Assembly: GCF_011386835.1 (NCBI RefSeq)
Contig: NC_088797.1
Coordinates: forward strand, 62,211,587-62,275,586
Reading direction: 5' to 3'
From: Chrysemys picta bellii
Lineage: Eukaryota; Chordata; Testudines; Emydidae
DNA length: 64,000 nucleotides
A model generated the notes under the pieces. That model saw only the letters and a list, made by a program, of their open reading frames with translations, ran no database searches and was not told the DNA's origin. Of the stretch, positions 45,005 through 55,298 are shown piece by piece. A program made the translations under genes and the position numbers. Position 1 is the first letter of the stretch. Each line of letters starts with the position of its first letter.

Positions 45005-45520
45005 CTCTCTCCTGAGTTTTATTATTATTGTTACAGTATTTTTTCCCAGGGCTGAGATCAGGGCCCATTGTGCTGGGCACTGAACAGACAGACAGGGTAC
45101 GTCTACATTGCCATAAAAGACCCACAGCACAGCAGTATAGACGTTTGGGCTCAAGCTGGAGCCCGGCTCTGAAACCTCGCAAGAAGGGAGAGAGGGCCTC
45201 AGAGCCCCCTCCACCCTGCACTGCAATTTTGAGCCCCACAGCCCGAGCCCCGTGAGCCTAGACAATTGACCCAGGCTCTGAGACTTGGTACCATGGATTT
45301 GTATTGTCATGTAGATGTGCCCATAGTGAGAGACAGGCCCTGTCCCAAAGAGCTTACATTCTAAACAGACGTAGAGGGGCAAATACTCAGAGAGGTAAAG
45401 TGATTTGCTCGAGGTCACACAGCAGGTCAATGACAGAACCAGGCCTAGAACCTAGGTGTCCTGACACCAGCCCACATAGCCTAGCCACTGCACCACATTG
45501 CTGTCAGATCCTCAGCCCCT
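45005..45520 (-). repeat. MIR-like SINE, interrupted by a MITE
   Basis: The tail side TTATTATTATTGTTACAGTA and TGTGCTGGGCACTGAACAG, then after the interruption AAAGAGCTTACATTCTAAAC, GGTAAAGTGATTTGCTCGAG and GTCACACAGCAGGTCAATG, and the head side CACATAGCCTAGCCACTGC, form a complete MIR-like SINE read on the minus strand. It is the best-preserved MIR-like copy here. Confidence 0.6.
45095..45322. mobile_element. Harbinger-like MITE inside the MIR
   Basis: The ends GGGTACGTCTACATTGCC and GTCATGTAGATGTGCCC are inverted copies of the GTCTACAC type. The host MIR text reads across the junction as CAGACAGACAG ... AGTGAGAGACAGGCCC. No TWA duplication is clear. Confidence 0.65.
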
Positions 45521-45933
45521 TCCTCCCTCATTTCAGCCAAACCGGATATACTTCAGGACTAGCCCATCTCCGCTGAATCCAAACAGTCTGGAGGAACGTG
45601 CCACATGTCATAACAAATCAATAGTCAGCAATAATAAAGGAATCCAGTGACCAGCGTATCTCTGAGTCACCACAAAGCTCTGTATTTGTGTCAGGGCCTT
45701 GGGCCTTTGGACGTTTCTCCAATTCAGTCATCTTCACGTTTCCTCCGGATCATTCCATCCACCTTGGACAGCTAGTAAAGACTGTTCTGGGCCAAGCCCC
45801 TCCCCAACCTGGGGCCAACAATGGATCCAAATCCAAAATTCATGGCTCAGGCTTGTCTCTGGCATTTACCATCTTTTCCGTTTAAGGGCCTAGTTCCAAC
45901 CCCACTTCAAGCAGGGAAAGTAGTGACCTCAAT
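45521..45933. other. Unassigned sequence, no gene seen
   Basis: No repeat or gene is recognised. The 8 bp at its right end, 45926-45933, are the left target duplication of the next element. Confidence 0.4.
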
Positions 45934-46235
45934 CAGGGACTGCTCTAGCTTTTTTGCCGCCCCAAGCACGGCAGGCAGGTGGCTTTCGGCGGCTTGCCTG
46001 CGGGAGGTCCCCGGTCCCACGGATTTGGCGGCATGCCTGCGGGAGGTCCGCCAGTCCCGCGGCTTCAGCGTACCCGCTGCTGAATTGCCGCAGAATCCGC
46101 GGGACTGGCGGACCTCCCGCAGGCATGCCGCCGAAGGCTGCCTGACTGCTGTCCTCGCAGGGACCGGCAAGGTGCCCCCCGCGGCTTGCTGCCCCAGGCA
46201 CGCGCTTGGAGAGCTGATGCCTGGAGCCGCCCCTG
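45934..46235. mobile_element. GC-rich hAT-type MITE with perfect 8-bp TSD
   Basis: The ends CAGGGACTGCTCTAG and CTGGAGCCGCCCCTG are inverted. ACCTCAAT flanks both sides exactly (45926-45933 and 46236-46243). Inside, GCGGGAGGTCCGCCAGTCCC and GGGACTGGCGGACCTCCCGC form a long perfect hairpin. The 158-codon frame at 45821-46297 and the opposite 111-codon frame cross the element and are artefacts of its GC-rich palindrome. Confidence 0.85.
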
Positions 46236-46243
46236 ACCTCAAT

Positions 46244-46864
46244 GTACTCCTGTCAGTGACACATGTGATGGGGAGAACCGGGCCATTTGAGTGTTAGGCC
46301 ACGTCAGGGTTCTTCTTCCCCTGAAGTCCAGGGCCCTATGCAGCGAGGTGGGATTGGAGGGCCACCAGCCCCTTGCAGGACAGAGCCACAAGAGAGAGGA
46401 AGAGGTGGCAGGGCTGTGGGATATGGCACCTCCCCAGCTTCTGCTCTCCTGGGATGAGAGAGCAAAGACCCCGTCGCTAGCCCTCCCCTCATTATTGAAA
46501 TGTAAACTTCATTGCACTCAAGTGTCTGACAAACTTTAGAACTGGAGCTGTTTACAGATGTCCTTGAAGTCTGGTTGGATCCACATGTACAGTCGGGTCT
46601 AGTGTTGGCAAGGATAATGTCCCCTTTGTACATTTATCTTTCAATGTACATTCACAGACAGCGCTGTTGCAAAAAGGGAATTTCCACTGCTTGCATTCCT
46701 GTCTCTGACCCATCCCATTATTTATCTCTCTCCCAGGGTTTTTGTGGTTAGGAGAAAGAGTTCAGAAAGTGCTTTCTAATGGGAGACAAACTAAATAATT
46801 ACAGCAAAATAAACAATGTCAACACGTGGGACTGCAAGCAAACCAACCTACCTTCAAGGAAGGG
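46244..46864. other. Unassigned sequence, no gene seen
   Basis: No repeat or gene recognised. Confidence 0.4.
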
Positions 46865-47100
46865 GAAAGAAAACAATGCATTGCATTTATAAAACACTTT
46901 CTATTCACAAGTCTCAGAACACTTTACAAACAATCCCCTTCCCTGCCTCCATGGAGCAAGTATTATTCCTGTTTCACAGATGGGGGAAGCTGAGGCACAG
47001 AGTGGTGGCTTCCCCAGGATCACACTACAAGCCTGCAGCAGAGCCAGGAGGGAATGAACACTTGACACCTAGTTCAGTGGCTTGGCCCTGTGCTCCCCAT
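46865..47100 (-). repeat. MIR-like SINE
   Basis: TTCACAGATGGGGGAAGCTG, GAGGCACAGAGTGGTGGCTT and a head side of CCTAGTTCAGTGGCTTGGCC are MIR core and tRNA-side sequences on the minus strand. Confidence 0.55.
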
Positions 47101-47510
47101 TCCTCTTTCAAGGAATGTTGAGGGCTGGTTTGATGGGGGTGGATGGGAGAACAGAGCTTAGATGATACGGTTGATTCATATAGAAACCTATTCATGTGCT
47201 ACTGCTTTACCTTTCCCACGAGGAAAGAGATATGCATGGAAATTCAAAGGCAACACATTGAAAATGAATAAAAGGAAGCACTCATGAAAATGTGTTTGTT
47301 ATTAACCAAAATACACCGGGCTTAAAGCTCTGGAGGCCTTTGACATAGGTGATGGGGAAAATAACAAACTTAACAGCCAATTCCACACATAGCGTAGAAC
47401 TCCCCACCCGCACTGTGCCATTGTTCTGTGACACTTGCTGGGATGTTAGTTGGACAAATAGCTCAGTGAGATTCAACAAAGGAATAACTACTTATGTGAT
47501 CTGATATACA
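47101..47510. other. Unassigned sequence, no gene seen
   Basis: No repeat or gene recognised. Confidence 0.4.
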
Positions 47511-47558
47511 GGGCCAGATCCTTAGCTGGGGTAATTTCCACCAGCTGAGGATCTGGCC
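47511..47558. repeat. Short palindromic MITE, internally deleted
   Basis: The ends GGGCCAGATCCTTAGCTGG and CCAGCTGAGGATCTGGCC are near-perfect inverted copies separated by only about 11 bp. This makes a compact hairpin derived from the family at 37432-37515. Confidence 0.6.
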
Positions 47559-47794
47559 TAGAATCTGTAGCTACCCGAGCTAAGATAAAAGATAGCCCTT
47601 ATCTCAGTCCCACGCTGCAGAGCACAAGCTGACTGCCTGGAAGCTCTAGGACACAATACCTCCCACCTGCATCCACTTCTCTACAGAGTACAGCACAAAT
47701 GGCCAGGTGCATTGTGGGAGGATCTCATCTATCTCTGACGCAATTAACATAGGCCAGTGCTGGAGAGAGGATACCAGACTACAGGGCTCTTTGG

Positions 47795-48020
47795 GTTTAA
47801 ATTGTCCATGCATAAATTTAGGGTGGAAAAATAGAAGAAAGTTTCTAACCATCAGAGGACAGAGGTTCTGGAACAGCCTCTGAGTGGGGGCAACTAACCT
47901 AACTCATTTTAAGATGGAGTTTGATAAGCTTATTTGTAATGGGATTATATAATGGGGTTGCCTGCAATAGCAGGGGACTGAACTTGCTGATTTCCAGCCT
48001 TCCGTCCTATGTTGCTGTGT
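47795..48020 (+). mobile_element. CR1 LINE 3' fragment
   Basis: AAGTTTCTAACCATCAGAGG, then TTCTGGAACAGCCTCTGAGT and a tail GGGGACTGAACTTGCTGATT are CR1 3' phrases. No usable frame. Confidence 0.55.
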
Positions 48021-48229
48021 TAATTCTGACATAGAACATGTAGGTTCTTCCAACCGAGCCCCTGCAGGTTCAGCCCTTCCCAGGAACTTTTCATAGACCA
48101 CACTATGAGTAGGGAGGAGACAGACAAGGTGATCGTTGACCAAAAATATCTCCATGTTTCCCTGGAGCAGTGTGCGTAATAGGATTTAGGGAGCTCAATA
48201 ATAAAATAAAGCTAGTAATAGTGATCACT

Positions 48230-48445
48230 TGCATTGCCTTATCCAGACCTTCTCCACCCCCAAAATACTGAACACTAATTCACCCTCACCAGACCCCTGT
48301 CAGGTGAATGTTTTTATCGCTTACAGATGGGGAAACAGGGCCAGGGAAGTTCAGTGACTCATCCACAGCCGCACAGAGCTGCGGTTCATGCTCAGGAAAC
48401 TCTAGTTCCCAGCTGTGAACTCAATCCCACTAGCACCTAGCTAGC
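48230..48445 (-). repeat. MIR-like SINE
   Basis: TTTTATCGCTTACAGATGGG, then GGAAACAGGGCCAGGGAAG and GTTCAGTGACTCATCCACAG are the MIR core on the minus strand. The head side is eroded. Confidence 0.5.
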
Positions 48446-48681
48446 ATCTAGTTGAGATTGGGTTGAGTTTCAGCCAGCACACTCTCATCCATGGGTGATG
48501 ATGCTGGCTTCAGGAAGCAGCTGGAAGAAATGGTACAGGGAATATTATTCCCTCTGATTGAAGGACTACATCTGCTGTTGATTATTAGGGGGTGACAATT
48601 GACCAGTGAGTCTAGACACCCCCTAGCTGTTGCTGGATGATGATATTACAGAAGGGACCCAGTCAGTGTTTTACCATCTAA

Positions 48682-48931
48682 GGGTATGTCTACACTTAAA
48701 ATGCTACAATGGCGCAGCTGCAGGGCTTCAGTATAGACACTACATATGCCGATGGGAGGGGTTCTCCCACTGGCATAGGTAATCCACCTCCCTGAAAGAC
48801 TGTAGCTAGGTAGACGGAAAAATTCTACACCGGGGATTAGGTCGGTGTAGCTACGTCTCTCTGGGTGTGGATTGTTTACACCCCCAAGAGACGTAACTAT
48901 ACTGAGGTAAGTTCCTAGTGTAGACCAGCCC
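48682..48931. mobile_element. PIF/Harbinger-type MITE
   Basis: Terminal inverted repeats GGGTATGTCTACACTT and CTAGTGTAGACCAGCCC share their GTCTACAC core with the autonomous-type element at 51803-55701. TAA on the left (48679-48681) and TGA on the right (48932-48934) fit the TWA target with one change. The interior has two inverted blocks: GATGGGAGGGGTTCTCCCAC and a hairpin around GTGTGGATTGTTTACACCC. Confidence 0.75.
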
Positions 48932-48934
48932 TGA

Positions 48935-49262
48935 GTCTAGCTAGGAAACTGTAGCTTTTCCTTTCCTTTGCGTACCTTACCACTGTTATCTGAGCTTTTG
49001 TTACCTCGAGATTGAATTAACGCCGTGGGCTACTGTCGTGTCCTTTGGTATTTACACAACAACAGTAACATGAAGGAATCCCAGAGGCACAAGTGGGTTC
49101 CTAATAACCACGTCTGCTAACAACACACAAACTTGCATGGCCTAGGTACATACATATATCACTGCTCCAGCCGGTTTCTGGCAGCTTTCGTAATATAGAA
49201 CACGGTGAGCGCCACTAAAGAGCTAACTGACTCTTTAAAGGAATACTCTCCTGCTCCTGCAT
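48935..49262. other. Unassigned sequence, no gene seen
   Basis: Short stretch, nothing recognised. Confidence 0.4.
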
Positions 49263-49620
49263 AGTTCAGCTCTATGCTCTCCAACCATCCAGAGACTGCA
49301 GCTGGCGTGGAATGCAGCAACTCACTTACTGAGCAGGGCATCGCGCTAGAAGCATGTGACCCCAGCATTCCGGGAGCTGCACTGGCTGCCCATCGGTTTC
49401 TGGGAGAGTTTAAGGTGTTGGTTATAACCTACCATGCTGTATATGGCCAGGGACCTGAGGGATTGCCACAGCTCTGGTCAGCAAGGATGTTCAAACTGGA
49501 TCCCCTTCATTACAAGGGAGGGGGCAGCTGTCAGGGCATTCTCTGTGAGGGCTCCAGGACCCTGGAATTCACTCCCCATGTGATCTGAAATAGTTTGAAT
49601 CTGGTGACCTTACAGACATG
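49263..49620 (+). mobile_element. L2-like LINE C-terminal fragment
   Basis: In-frame pieces give a QLAWNAATHLL-like block, FRELHWLPIGFWE (GAGCTGCACTGGCTGCCCAT), FKVLVITYHAVYGQGPEGL and AFSVRAPGPWNSLP, the order of conserved blocks at the end of L2-type LINE proteins. The open frame 49274-49588 partly follows it. The upstream RT region is missing. It is an old copy, distinct from CR1. Confidence 0.65.
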
Positions 49621-49779
49621 CAGCAAAATCCACCTAGTCAATTCCCTGCCACTGCAGGGGCTTCAGCGTTGGCGATGTCTGGGTCGCTCCTGTTCTCTGC
49701 CTGTGGCACACAACAGTCTCCTGAGGACTGAAATGCTTTAGTTTGACTGAACACACTGGGCTCAGTATTGGGGTGTTTG

Positions 49780-49918
49780 CAGGGCCGGCTCTAGGTTTTT
49801 TGCTGCCCCAAGCAAAAAAATATTTGGCTGCCCCCCCCCTTCCCTCGCCAGACCTGGGCTCTCTCTCTTCCCCCCCCACCCCCCAACTGCACCCTCCTGC
49901 CGCCCCAGCCCTGGGTCA
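49780..49918. mobile_element. hAT-type MITE half, left terminus
   Basis: Begins CAGGGCCGGCTCTAGG, the terminus of the 45934 family, followed by TTGCTGCCCCAAGCAA. The opposite terminus is missing and is replaced by C-rich text. Confidence 0.6.
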
Positions 49919-50624
49919 CTGGTAACTCGCTCCCAGGGTGGGTCATTCAGCAGGAATTTTGGATGTGCACAGAACACAGACAGGATTGGTTCCCATATGG
50001 TTACAGAACTGCAGTAAAGTGTAACAATTTTCAGCTTGTGTGATTGAAGGATATCTGGATGCATATTATAAGACTGTCCTACATAAATGAGGAAAAGTTG
50101 AGGTGCCTTTATTATTCTTTTGTTCCATTCTTTGTTTCTATGGGGAATTTGCCAATGCAATATCACTGTCTTCCTTTTAAACAAATAAAACTAAAACTAA
50201 AAAAAAAGCAATGGCTGTTGAAAATAGCAATTCCAGTCCTAATAACCACTGGGAAGCATTTCTTGCTCAATTTATTCTACTTTTTCTACAGCAAGTTACA
50301 GTGGATCAGTATATTTGATTTGGGAGAAATGAAGTAACAGCTGCCCAAACTGAGCTTGAGCACTCCTGAATTTTGAGGGTGTTCAAATCTGGAAGGCAGG
50401 TGCTAGATTCCCTTTCTGAATATTAGCTAAATCCGGAAAAGAAAAGTCATTTTCTGCTTCCGTGGCTCAGAAGTGTAAATCCTCCTAAGTGCCTGGTACT
50501 GTATCTAAAGCTGCCCAGGTCCTAGTAGAGCCTCCCCTCCCTCACTTTTCATTTTAAATTCTAGTGGGATCCACGTACCTCCCTTGCTAGGCTTCAGATA
50601 GAGAGGTGCACTGTCCATTTAGTC
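49919..50624. other. Unassigned sequence between two MITE halves
   Basis: Nothing recognised. It separates two inverted halves of the same MITE family (49780-49918 and 50625-50820), so it could be an insertion into one element or simple spacing. Confidence 0.35.
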
Positions 50625-50820
50625 CACCCAATTCTTTCTTTGGGGGAGAGCCCAGGGCTGGGGTGGCAGGAGGTGGGGGGGGCAGGAGGTACAGGTGGAG
50701 GCCAGAGCTGGGGCAGCAGGGGGTGTGGGCAGGGGAGAGTCCAGGGCTGGGGCAACACAGGGATGCGGGGGGAGCCCAGGGCTGGGGTGGGGGGCGGCAA
50801 AAAACCTAGAGCTGGCTCTG
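50625..50820. mobile_element. hAT-type MITE half with G-rich minisatellite
   Basis: Ends in AAAACCTAGAGCTGGCTCTG, the right-hand version of the family terminus. Upstream, units like AGCCCAGGGCTGGGGTGG and GTCCAGGGCTGGGGCAAC recur several times (50645-50790), giving many spurious frames on both strands. Confidence 0.55.
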
Positions 50821-50936
50821 TCCCTACCATTCACAGCAAGCTGCAGCATGAGGTTTCAGTTCCACACTCCTTCCCACTCCCTTTCCTGTTAATTGCGGCC
50901 AACGGAATGCTGGGAAATGTAGTTCTTTCCCTGCTC

Positions 50937-51087
50937 TAGGGCTGGCTCTATAGGCAGGGAGCTGACTAAGGAACTACAACTCCCAGGGCCCCCTGTTGGT
51001 TCTCAGCTTCCATGCTGGATTCTTGCACCCCTGCAAATTTGCCTCCCCAAGTAACTGCTTGCTTTGCTGGAGCCTAGAGCCGGCCCT
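50937..51087. mobile_element. hAT-type MITE
   Basis: TAGGGCTGGCTCTATAGG at the left and CCTAGAGCCGGCCCT at the right are inverted, both derived from the CAGGGCCGGCTCT terminus. The centre carries ACTACAACTCCCAGGGCCCC, also seen in type at 19980. The TSD is not preserved. Confidence 0.6.
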
Positions 51088-51094
51088 CGGTGTT

Positions 51095-51180
51095 TGGGGA
51101 AAATGCTTCTGGTCTGTGCTATGCAGGAGATCAGATTAGATGATCTAATGGTCCCTTGTGATCTGATCCTCTATGAAACT
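51095..51180 (+). repeat. CR1 3' tail fragment
   Basis: GATCAGATTAGATGATCTAA and GTCCCTTGTGATCTGATC followed by CTCTATGAAACTAAG form a short CR1 3' end without coding sequence. Confidence 0.5.
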
Positions 51181-51621
51181 AAGAGAGGGGGTTTGGAGAG
51201 TGTCACGCTGTCTAGAGTGACTCACAATCCTGAACACTGACCTCAGGGCAGACTGTCACAAACAGGGTGGACACTTCAAACTGCTGGTGTGTTCTATAAT
51301 TAGATTTCACCAAGCAGGTAACAAATGTGAACTCCTGGATCACTGTAACAGTCTCACTATGGAGTCACAGACAGTCCTTTGAGATTCTCCAATCTATCTT
51401 GCCACCCAGACAAACTGGACTTGATGCTAAATGGTCACTTACACCAAAATCACATCACACTCAGGTTGCTTCCAGTCCAGTTGGACCAGTCACTTACTCC
51501 CAGATGAATTGGTACTCTAGATCCTACACCAAAGACAACGCCTCTAGCCAGTCCTGTGATAAACTATCTAAAGGTTTATTAACTAGGAAAGAAAAATAAG
51601 AGAGTTATTTACAGGTTAAAG

Positions 51622-51750
51622 CAGGGGTCTCAAACACGCAGCCTGCGGGGTGATTTTCTGTGGCCCGTGAGCCCCTCACAGCCCCCCCCCCCAGTGTTTA
51701 CCAGCGCGGCGGCCGGACGTGCACTGGGTCATTTGAGTTTGAGACCCCTG
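51622..51750. mobile_element. hAT-type MITE with perfect 8-bp TSD
   Basis: The termini CAGGGGTCTCAAAC and GTTTGAGACCCCTG are perfect inverted repeats. GGTTAAAG flanks both sides exactly (51614-51621, 51751-51758). The 129-bp interior holds GCAGCCTGCGGGGTG and a C-run. It inserted into the LTR. Confidence 0.85.
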
Positions 51751-52161
51751 GGTTAAAGCAAGCAAACATTTACATACCACTGAGTTAGCAGCTAAATACT
51801 AAGGGTATGTCTACACTGGCAGAGTTACAGTGCCGGCAGTTACAGCACCGCTCAGAGAGCACTTAAGGGAAACTGCTGTTGTGTGTTCACACTATCAGCT
51901 GCCTGCACAATAGCATGTTCACACTTACGGCACTTGCAGCAGTATTCGGAGCGGTGCACTCTGGGGAGTTATCCCACAAAGCATCTCTTCCCCTTCTGCC
52001 ACTAAGACTTGTGGGAAGGCGGAGGGGGTCACAGGGCATCCTGGGTCCTGTTCCAGTGCCCCATGATGCATTGCCTCACACCCCAGCAATCCCTGTGCTT
52101 CCATCTGCATTTGGACACAACTGTTTGTGTACGGTGCACTCTGCCTCTTCAGTCTGCAGGA

Positions 52162-52908
52162 ATGGATCCTGCATTGTTGACCAATATGCTGCCTGCTCTG
52201 ACTAACACAGTGGCAGCGGAGTTATTCCTTAAACTACAAAGGCAAGAGGAGTGTGACATTGATCTCACCACGTGTAGTAGCTACGACACGAGATTGCTTG
52301 TGGCATTCACAGAGGTACTGACCACAGTGGAATGCCACTTTTGGGCTTGGGAAACAAGCACTGAGTGGTGGGATCACATCCTCATGCATGTCTGGGATGA
52401 TGAGCAGTGGCTGCAGAACTTTCAGATGAGGAAAGCCATATTCATGGGACGGTGAGATGAGCTCGCTCCCACCCTGCGGTGCAAGGACACGAGAATGAGA
52501 GCTGCCCTGTCGTTGGAGAAGTGGGTGGTGATTGCACTGTGGAAGCTGGCTACTCCAGACTGCTACCGATCAGTCACTAACCAGTTCGGAGTGGGAAAGT
52601 CGACCGCTGGACTCGTGTTGACAGAAGTGTTCAGCGCCATTAATCGCATCCTGCTCCAAAAGACCATGACTCTGGGCAACGTACGTGACATTGTGGATGA
52701 CTTTGCACAAATGGGCTTCCCTAACTGTGGAGGGGTGATAGATGGCATGCACATTCCAATTCTGGCACCAGACCAGCTAGCCACCGAGTACATTAATCGG
52801 AAGGGGAATTTCTCTATGGTTCTCCAGGTGCTTGTGGATCACCATAGGCGTTTAATGGATGTTAACGCAGGCTTGTGTCTGTATGATGGAAAGGTGCATG
52901 ACGCATGA
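52162..52908 (+). pseudogene. Harbinger transposase pseudogene, truncated
   Basis: The frame 52009-52455 stops at a TGA (52453-52455), and the same frame continues from 52456 to a TGA ending at 52908. It reads KWVVIALWKLATPDCYRSV (a helix-turn-helix-like block), FGVGKSTAG, VIDGMHIPI (the first catalytic Asp) and MDVNAGLCLYDGKVHDA, where the second Asp motif lies. Family members continue for another 100 or so residues including the third acidic residue, which is lacking here. I chose the start at 52162 (MDPALLTNM) as the first methionine after the 5' untranslated part. Confidence 0.8.
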
Positions 52909-52997
52909 CGGAGGAGAGAGACAAACAAAAAAAACCATCAGCACTGAGGGGGATGGGGGAAGGGAGAGTCCCAAGAGGAGGTGGGGTCCCGGGATGG

Positions 52998-53555
52998 TTA
53001 AAGGTTTGTGTATGTCCAGGGACGATATGCAACTTTCTCCTTTGGAGTACAGTGCAGCGGGTGCTGTACTTCAGCAGGGCTAAACTGCAGAGGGACGGGT
53101 GTTGAGTGCAGTGGGTACTGGGAGTTCGCAAGGCTGGACTGTGACGGGGCAGGAGTGGAATGCAGCGGGTACAGACTGGAGCCAGGAGGTTGATAAGAGT
53201 GTGTTGGCAGTGTCTGGGGGGTGCATGGGAAAGAGTTTTGCAACAGTGGCTGCCGGGGAGGGCAGGTGCGGAGCTGCTCAGTTTGCAGTGCTAGTATCAC
53301 CTGGAGCATGTCCGCTTGGCGCGCCATAATATTTAAAAGTCGCTTCATGGCCTCATTCTGGCGCGCGGCATTCTCCTTTCAGTCCCTCTTCGCGCTTCAG
53401 TCCCTCCACTCCTGCAATTCCTGTTTTTCGGCCGCAGAGTGCATCATAATGTGATGCAGAAAGTCCTCCTTAGTTCTTCGTGGCCACTTTCTAATTCTGC
53501 GCAGCCATTCAGCTGCCAATAACAAAGAGGGAGGCTGGGCTCCCAAGGGTCATCT
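52998..53555 (-). pseudogene. Harbinger Myb/SANT protein, last exon
   Basis: A candidate acceptor AG sits at 53556-53557 (minus CTTTACAG before AGATGACCC). The decayed frame reads HHIMMHSAAEKQELQEWRD, then two stops, then an open tail (52998-53348) MKRLLNIMARQADMLQVILA, a coiled-coil-like segment. A proline-rich region then repeats YPLHSTP about every 20 residues, which the DNA encodes as 60-bp tandem units near 53040-53200. A donor-like GT lies at 53651-53652, giving a 97-bp intron (53556-53652). Confidence 0.6.
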
Positions 53556-53824
53556 CTGTAAAGCCAAAACACAACATTTTACAGAAGCAATATTGTTTGC
53601 AATGCACAGGCCACTGATTCAGTGATTTAAAACACAGTCACTATTCACATACCTGTCACTAACTGGCTGACCCCAGGCAAGCACACATGAGCCACAAGAC
53701 CCCCAAAATGGTGAGTAGTCATAGGGGCAGGGGAAATCAGTGTTCCCGGACCCTACTGTACACTGGGCTCGTGGCTCTTGGGGAGAGCCAGCACTGCAGG
53801 GGGGGGCCTGATAATCACTCATGT

Positions 53825-54582
53825 CCCCACGTCCTTACCCTTATGCAAACTACGCAGCTGCGTAGGGCACCAGGAAATTTGGAGCACCAAATTGCCCCAA
53901 ATTTCCTGGTATCCTACGCAGCTGCGTGCTGCTCCAGTGGCCAGCCCGATCCCCCGTCCGCCTGTGCCAACCAGGAAAGCTGCCCCCGCTCCCGCCCCAC
54001 CCCCCACTCCACCCCTTCCCCATAGCCCCCGCCCTGCCTCTTCCCACCCCTGCTCCACCCCAGCCCCGCCCCCACTCCACCCTTTCCCCTGAGCTATGTT
54101 CCAGGGGACAGAAGCAGGGGTCCGGCGCACCCTGCACTCACTGGCGATGGGAAGTGGAGCGACCCGGCCCCAGCCCACTCCACTGGCTCCCAGCCATGCC
54201 ACCTGGTGAGTGCTGGGAGGAGGTTCCCTTCTGCCCCCCAAAATCCGGGATGGAGCCAGGGGAGCAGAGTGGAGCGGGCTCGAGCCGGGTCACTCCACTT
54301 CCCGCCACCCTATGAGTGCGGGGTTGGGTCTGCCCTGTAATCACCAGGCGGTGGGAAGTGGAGCAACCCGGCCCCAACCCTCTCCGCTCTGCCAGCTCGT
54401 GCTGGGGGGTGGTTTTCCCCCTGCCCCCCAAGCCTGCATCTGCCCCCCACAGACCGTGGTTGCAGCCCCACCACCCCCGCGGAGGCCTGGGGATGCCCCC
54501 CTTCCCCCCACGAAAGCCTGGGGCCAGTCCCCCTGCCGAGGGGGGCTGCATAGGGCACCACAATGTCTAGGGGCAGCCCTGT
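53825..54582. mobile_element. hAT-type MITE inside the Harbinger element
   Basis: Right terminus TCTAGGGGCAGCCCTG (54567-54582) matches the GGGCTGCCCCTAGA-type end of a turtle hAT MITE. The left part carries GCAGCTGCGTAGGGCACCAG and its inverted partner GGTATCCTACGCAGCTGCG. A GC-rich centre (53950-54530) has several long spurious frames on both strands. No TSD is confirmed. It lies within the putative intron or between exons of the minus-strand gene. Confidence 0.6.
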
Positions 54583-54748
54583 CTCTGAGGCAGATTCCCG
54601 TGAAGTGAGGGAGTCAATCAACAGCCTGTTTCACTGCTCAGACTAGGCATGTGGTGGTACATGCATCATACAGACACAAGCCTGTTTTCTGCAACCCTCC
54701 TGTCCCCAACAACTCACTTCAGTGATTCCCAAAATCAAAGCCACTTAC

Positions 54749-55298
54749 CAGGGGCCTCCTCTCCTGTTTGCGCTTCGCCAAGCTCTGACAGCTGTGACTT
54801 GCTAGCCTCCTCCAGGGTAGAAAAGAGCACCTGGCTGCAAGCATCTCTGACCTACGAGTCGTCCTCTGCCTCTGGATCCCCCTCCCCCTCCACATCCTCA
54901 TCCAAGATTTCCTCCTCCTGGCTCGGTCCACTGTCGACTGGCACGCGAGCCACCGAAGTATCCACAGTGGCCTTCGCAGTGGAAGTGGGGTCACCACTGA
55001 GTATCGCATCCAGCTCTTTGTAGAACTGGCAGCTCGTGGGCGCAGCACTGAAGCGGTGGTTTGCCTCCCGTGCCTTGTGGTAGGCGTTCCGCAGCTCCTT
55101 CACTTTGACCCTGCACTGAAGTGTGTCCCAGTCATGACCCCTTTCTGTCATGCATCGTGAAATCTGTCCATAGGTATCATAATTCCTACAGCTGGAGCAC
55201 AGCTGGGACTGGACAGCCTCCTCTGCCCAAATGCTGATGAGGTCCAGCAGTTCAGCATTGCTCCAAGTGGAGGATCACCTAGTGCATGGAGCTGGCAT
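54749..55298 (-). pseudogene. Harbinger Myb/SANT DNA-binding protein, first exon
   Basis: From the ATG at 55298 the frame has a TGA at codon 8, then stays open through WSNAELLDLISIWAEEAVQ and NYDTYGQISRCMTERGHD, WDTLQCRVKVKELRNAYHK and REANHRFSAAP, a trihelix Myb/SANT domain. An acidic linker (residues about 130-145, rich in E and D) follows, then a TAG at 54854. A donor, CCTG|GTAAGTGG, at 54748 ends the exon. Partner proteins of this type bind the Harbinger termini and help transposase enter the nucleus. Two stops make it a pseudogene. Confidence 0.75.

Noticed and set aside
45821..46297. 158-codon frame as a gene
   Set aside because: It spans the insertion points of a hAT MITE with an exact TSD, so it is an artefact of the GC-rich palindrome.
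52495..52908. Domesticated HARBI1-like host gene
   Set aside because: It lies between transposon termini with TAA TSDs, has an upstream in-frame stop and lacks the third catalytic residue region.
53819..54608. Overlapping 130-140 codon frames and a CpG-rich stretch as a promoter or gene
   Set aside because: They sit inside the GC-rich MITE in the Harbinger element. Frames are open on both strands because of composition.
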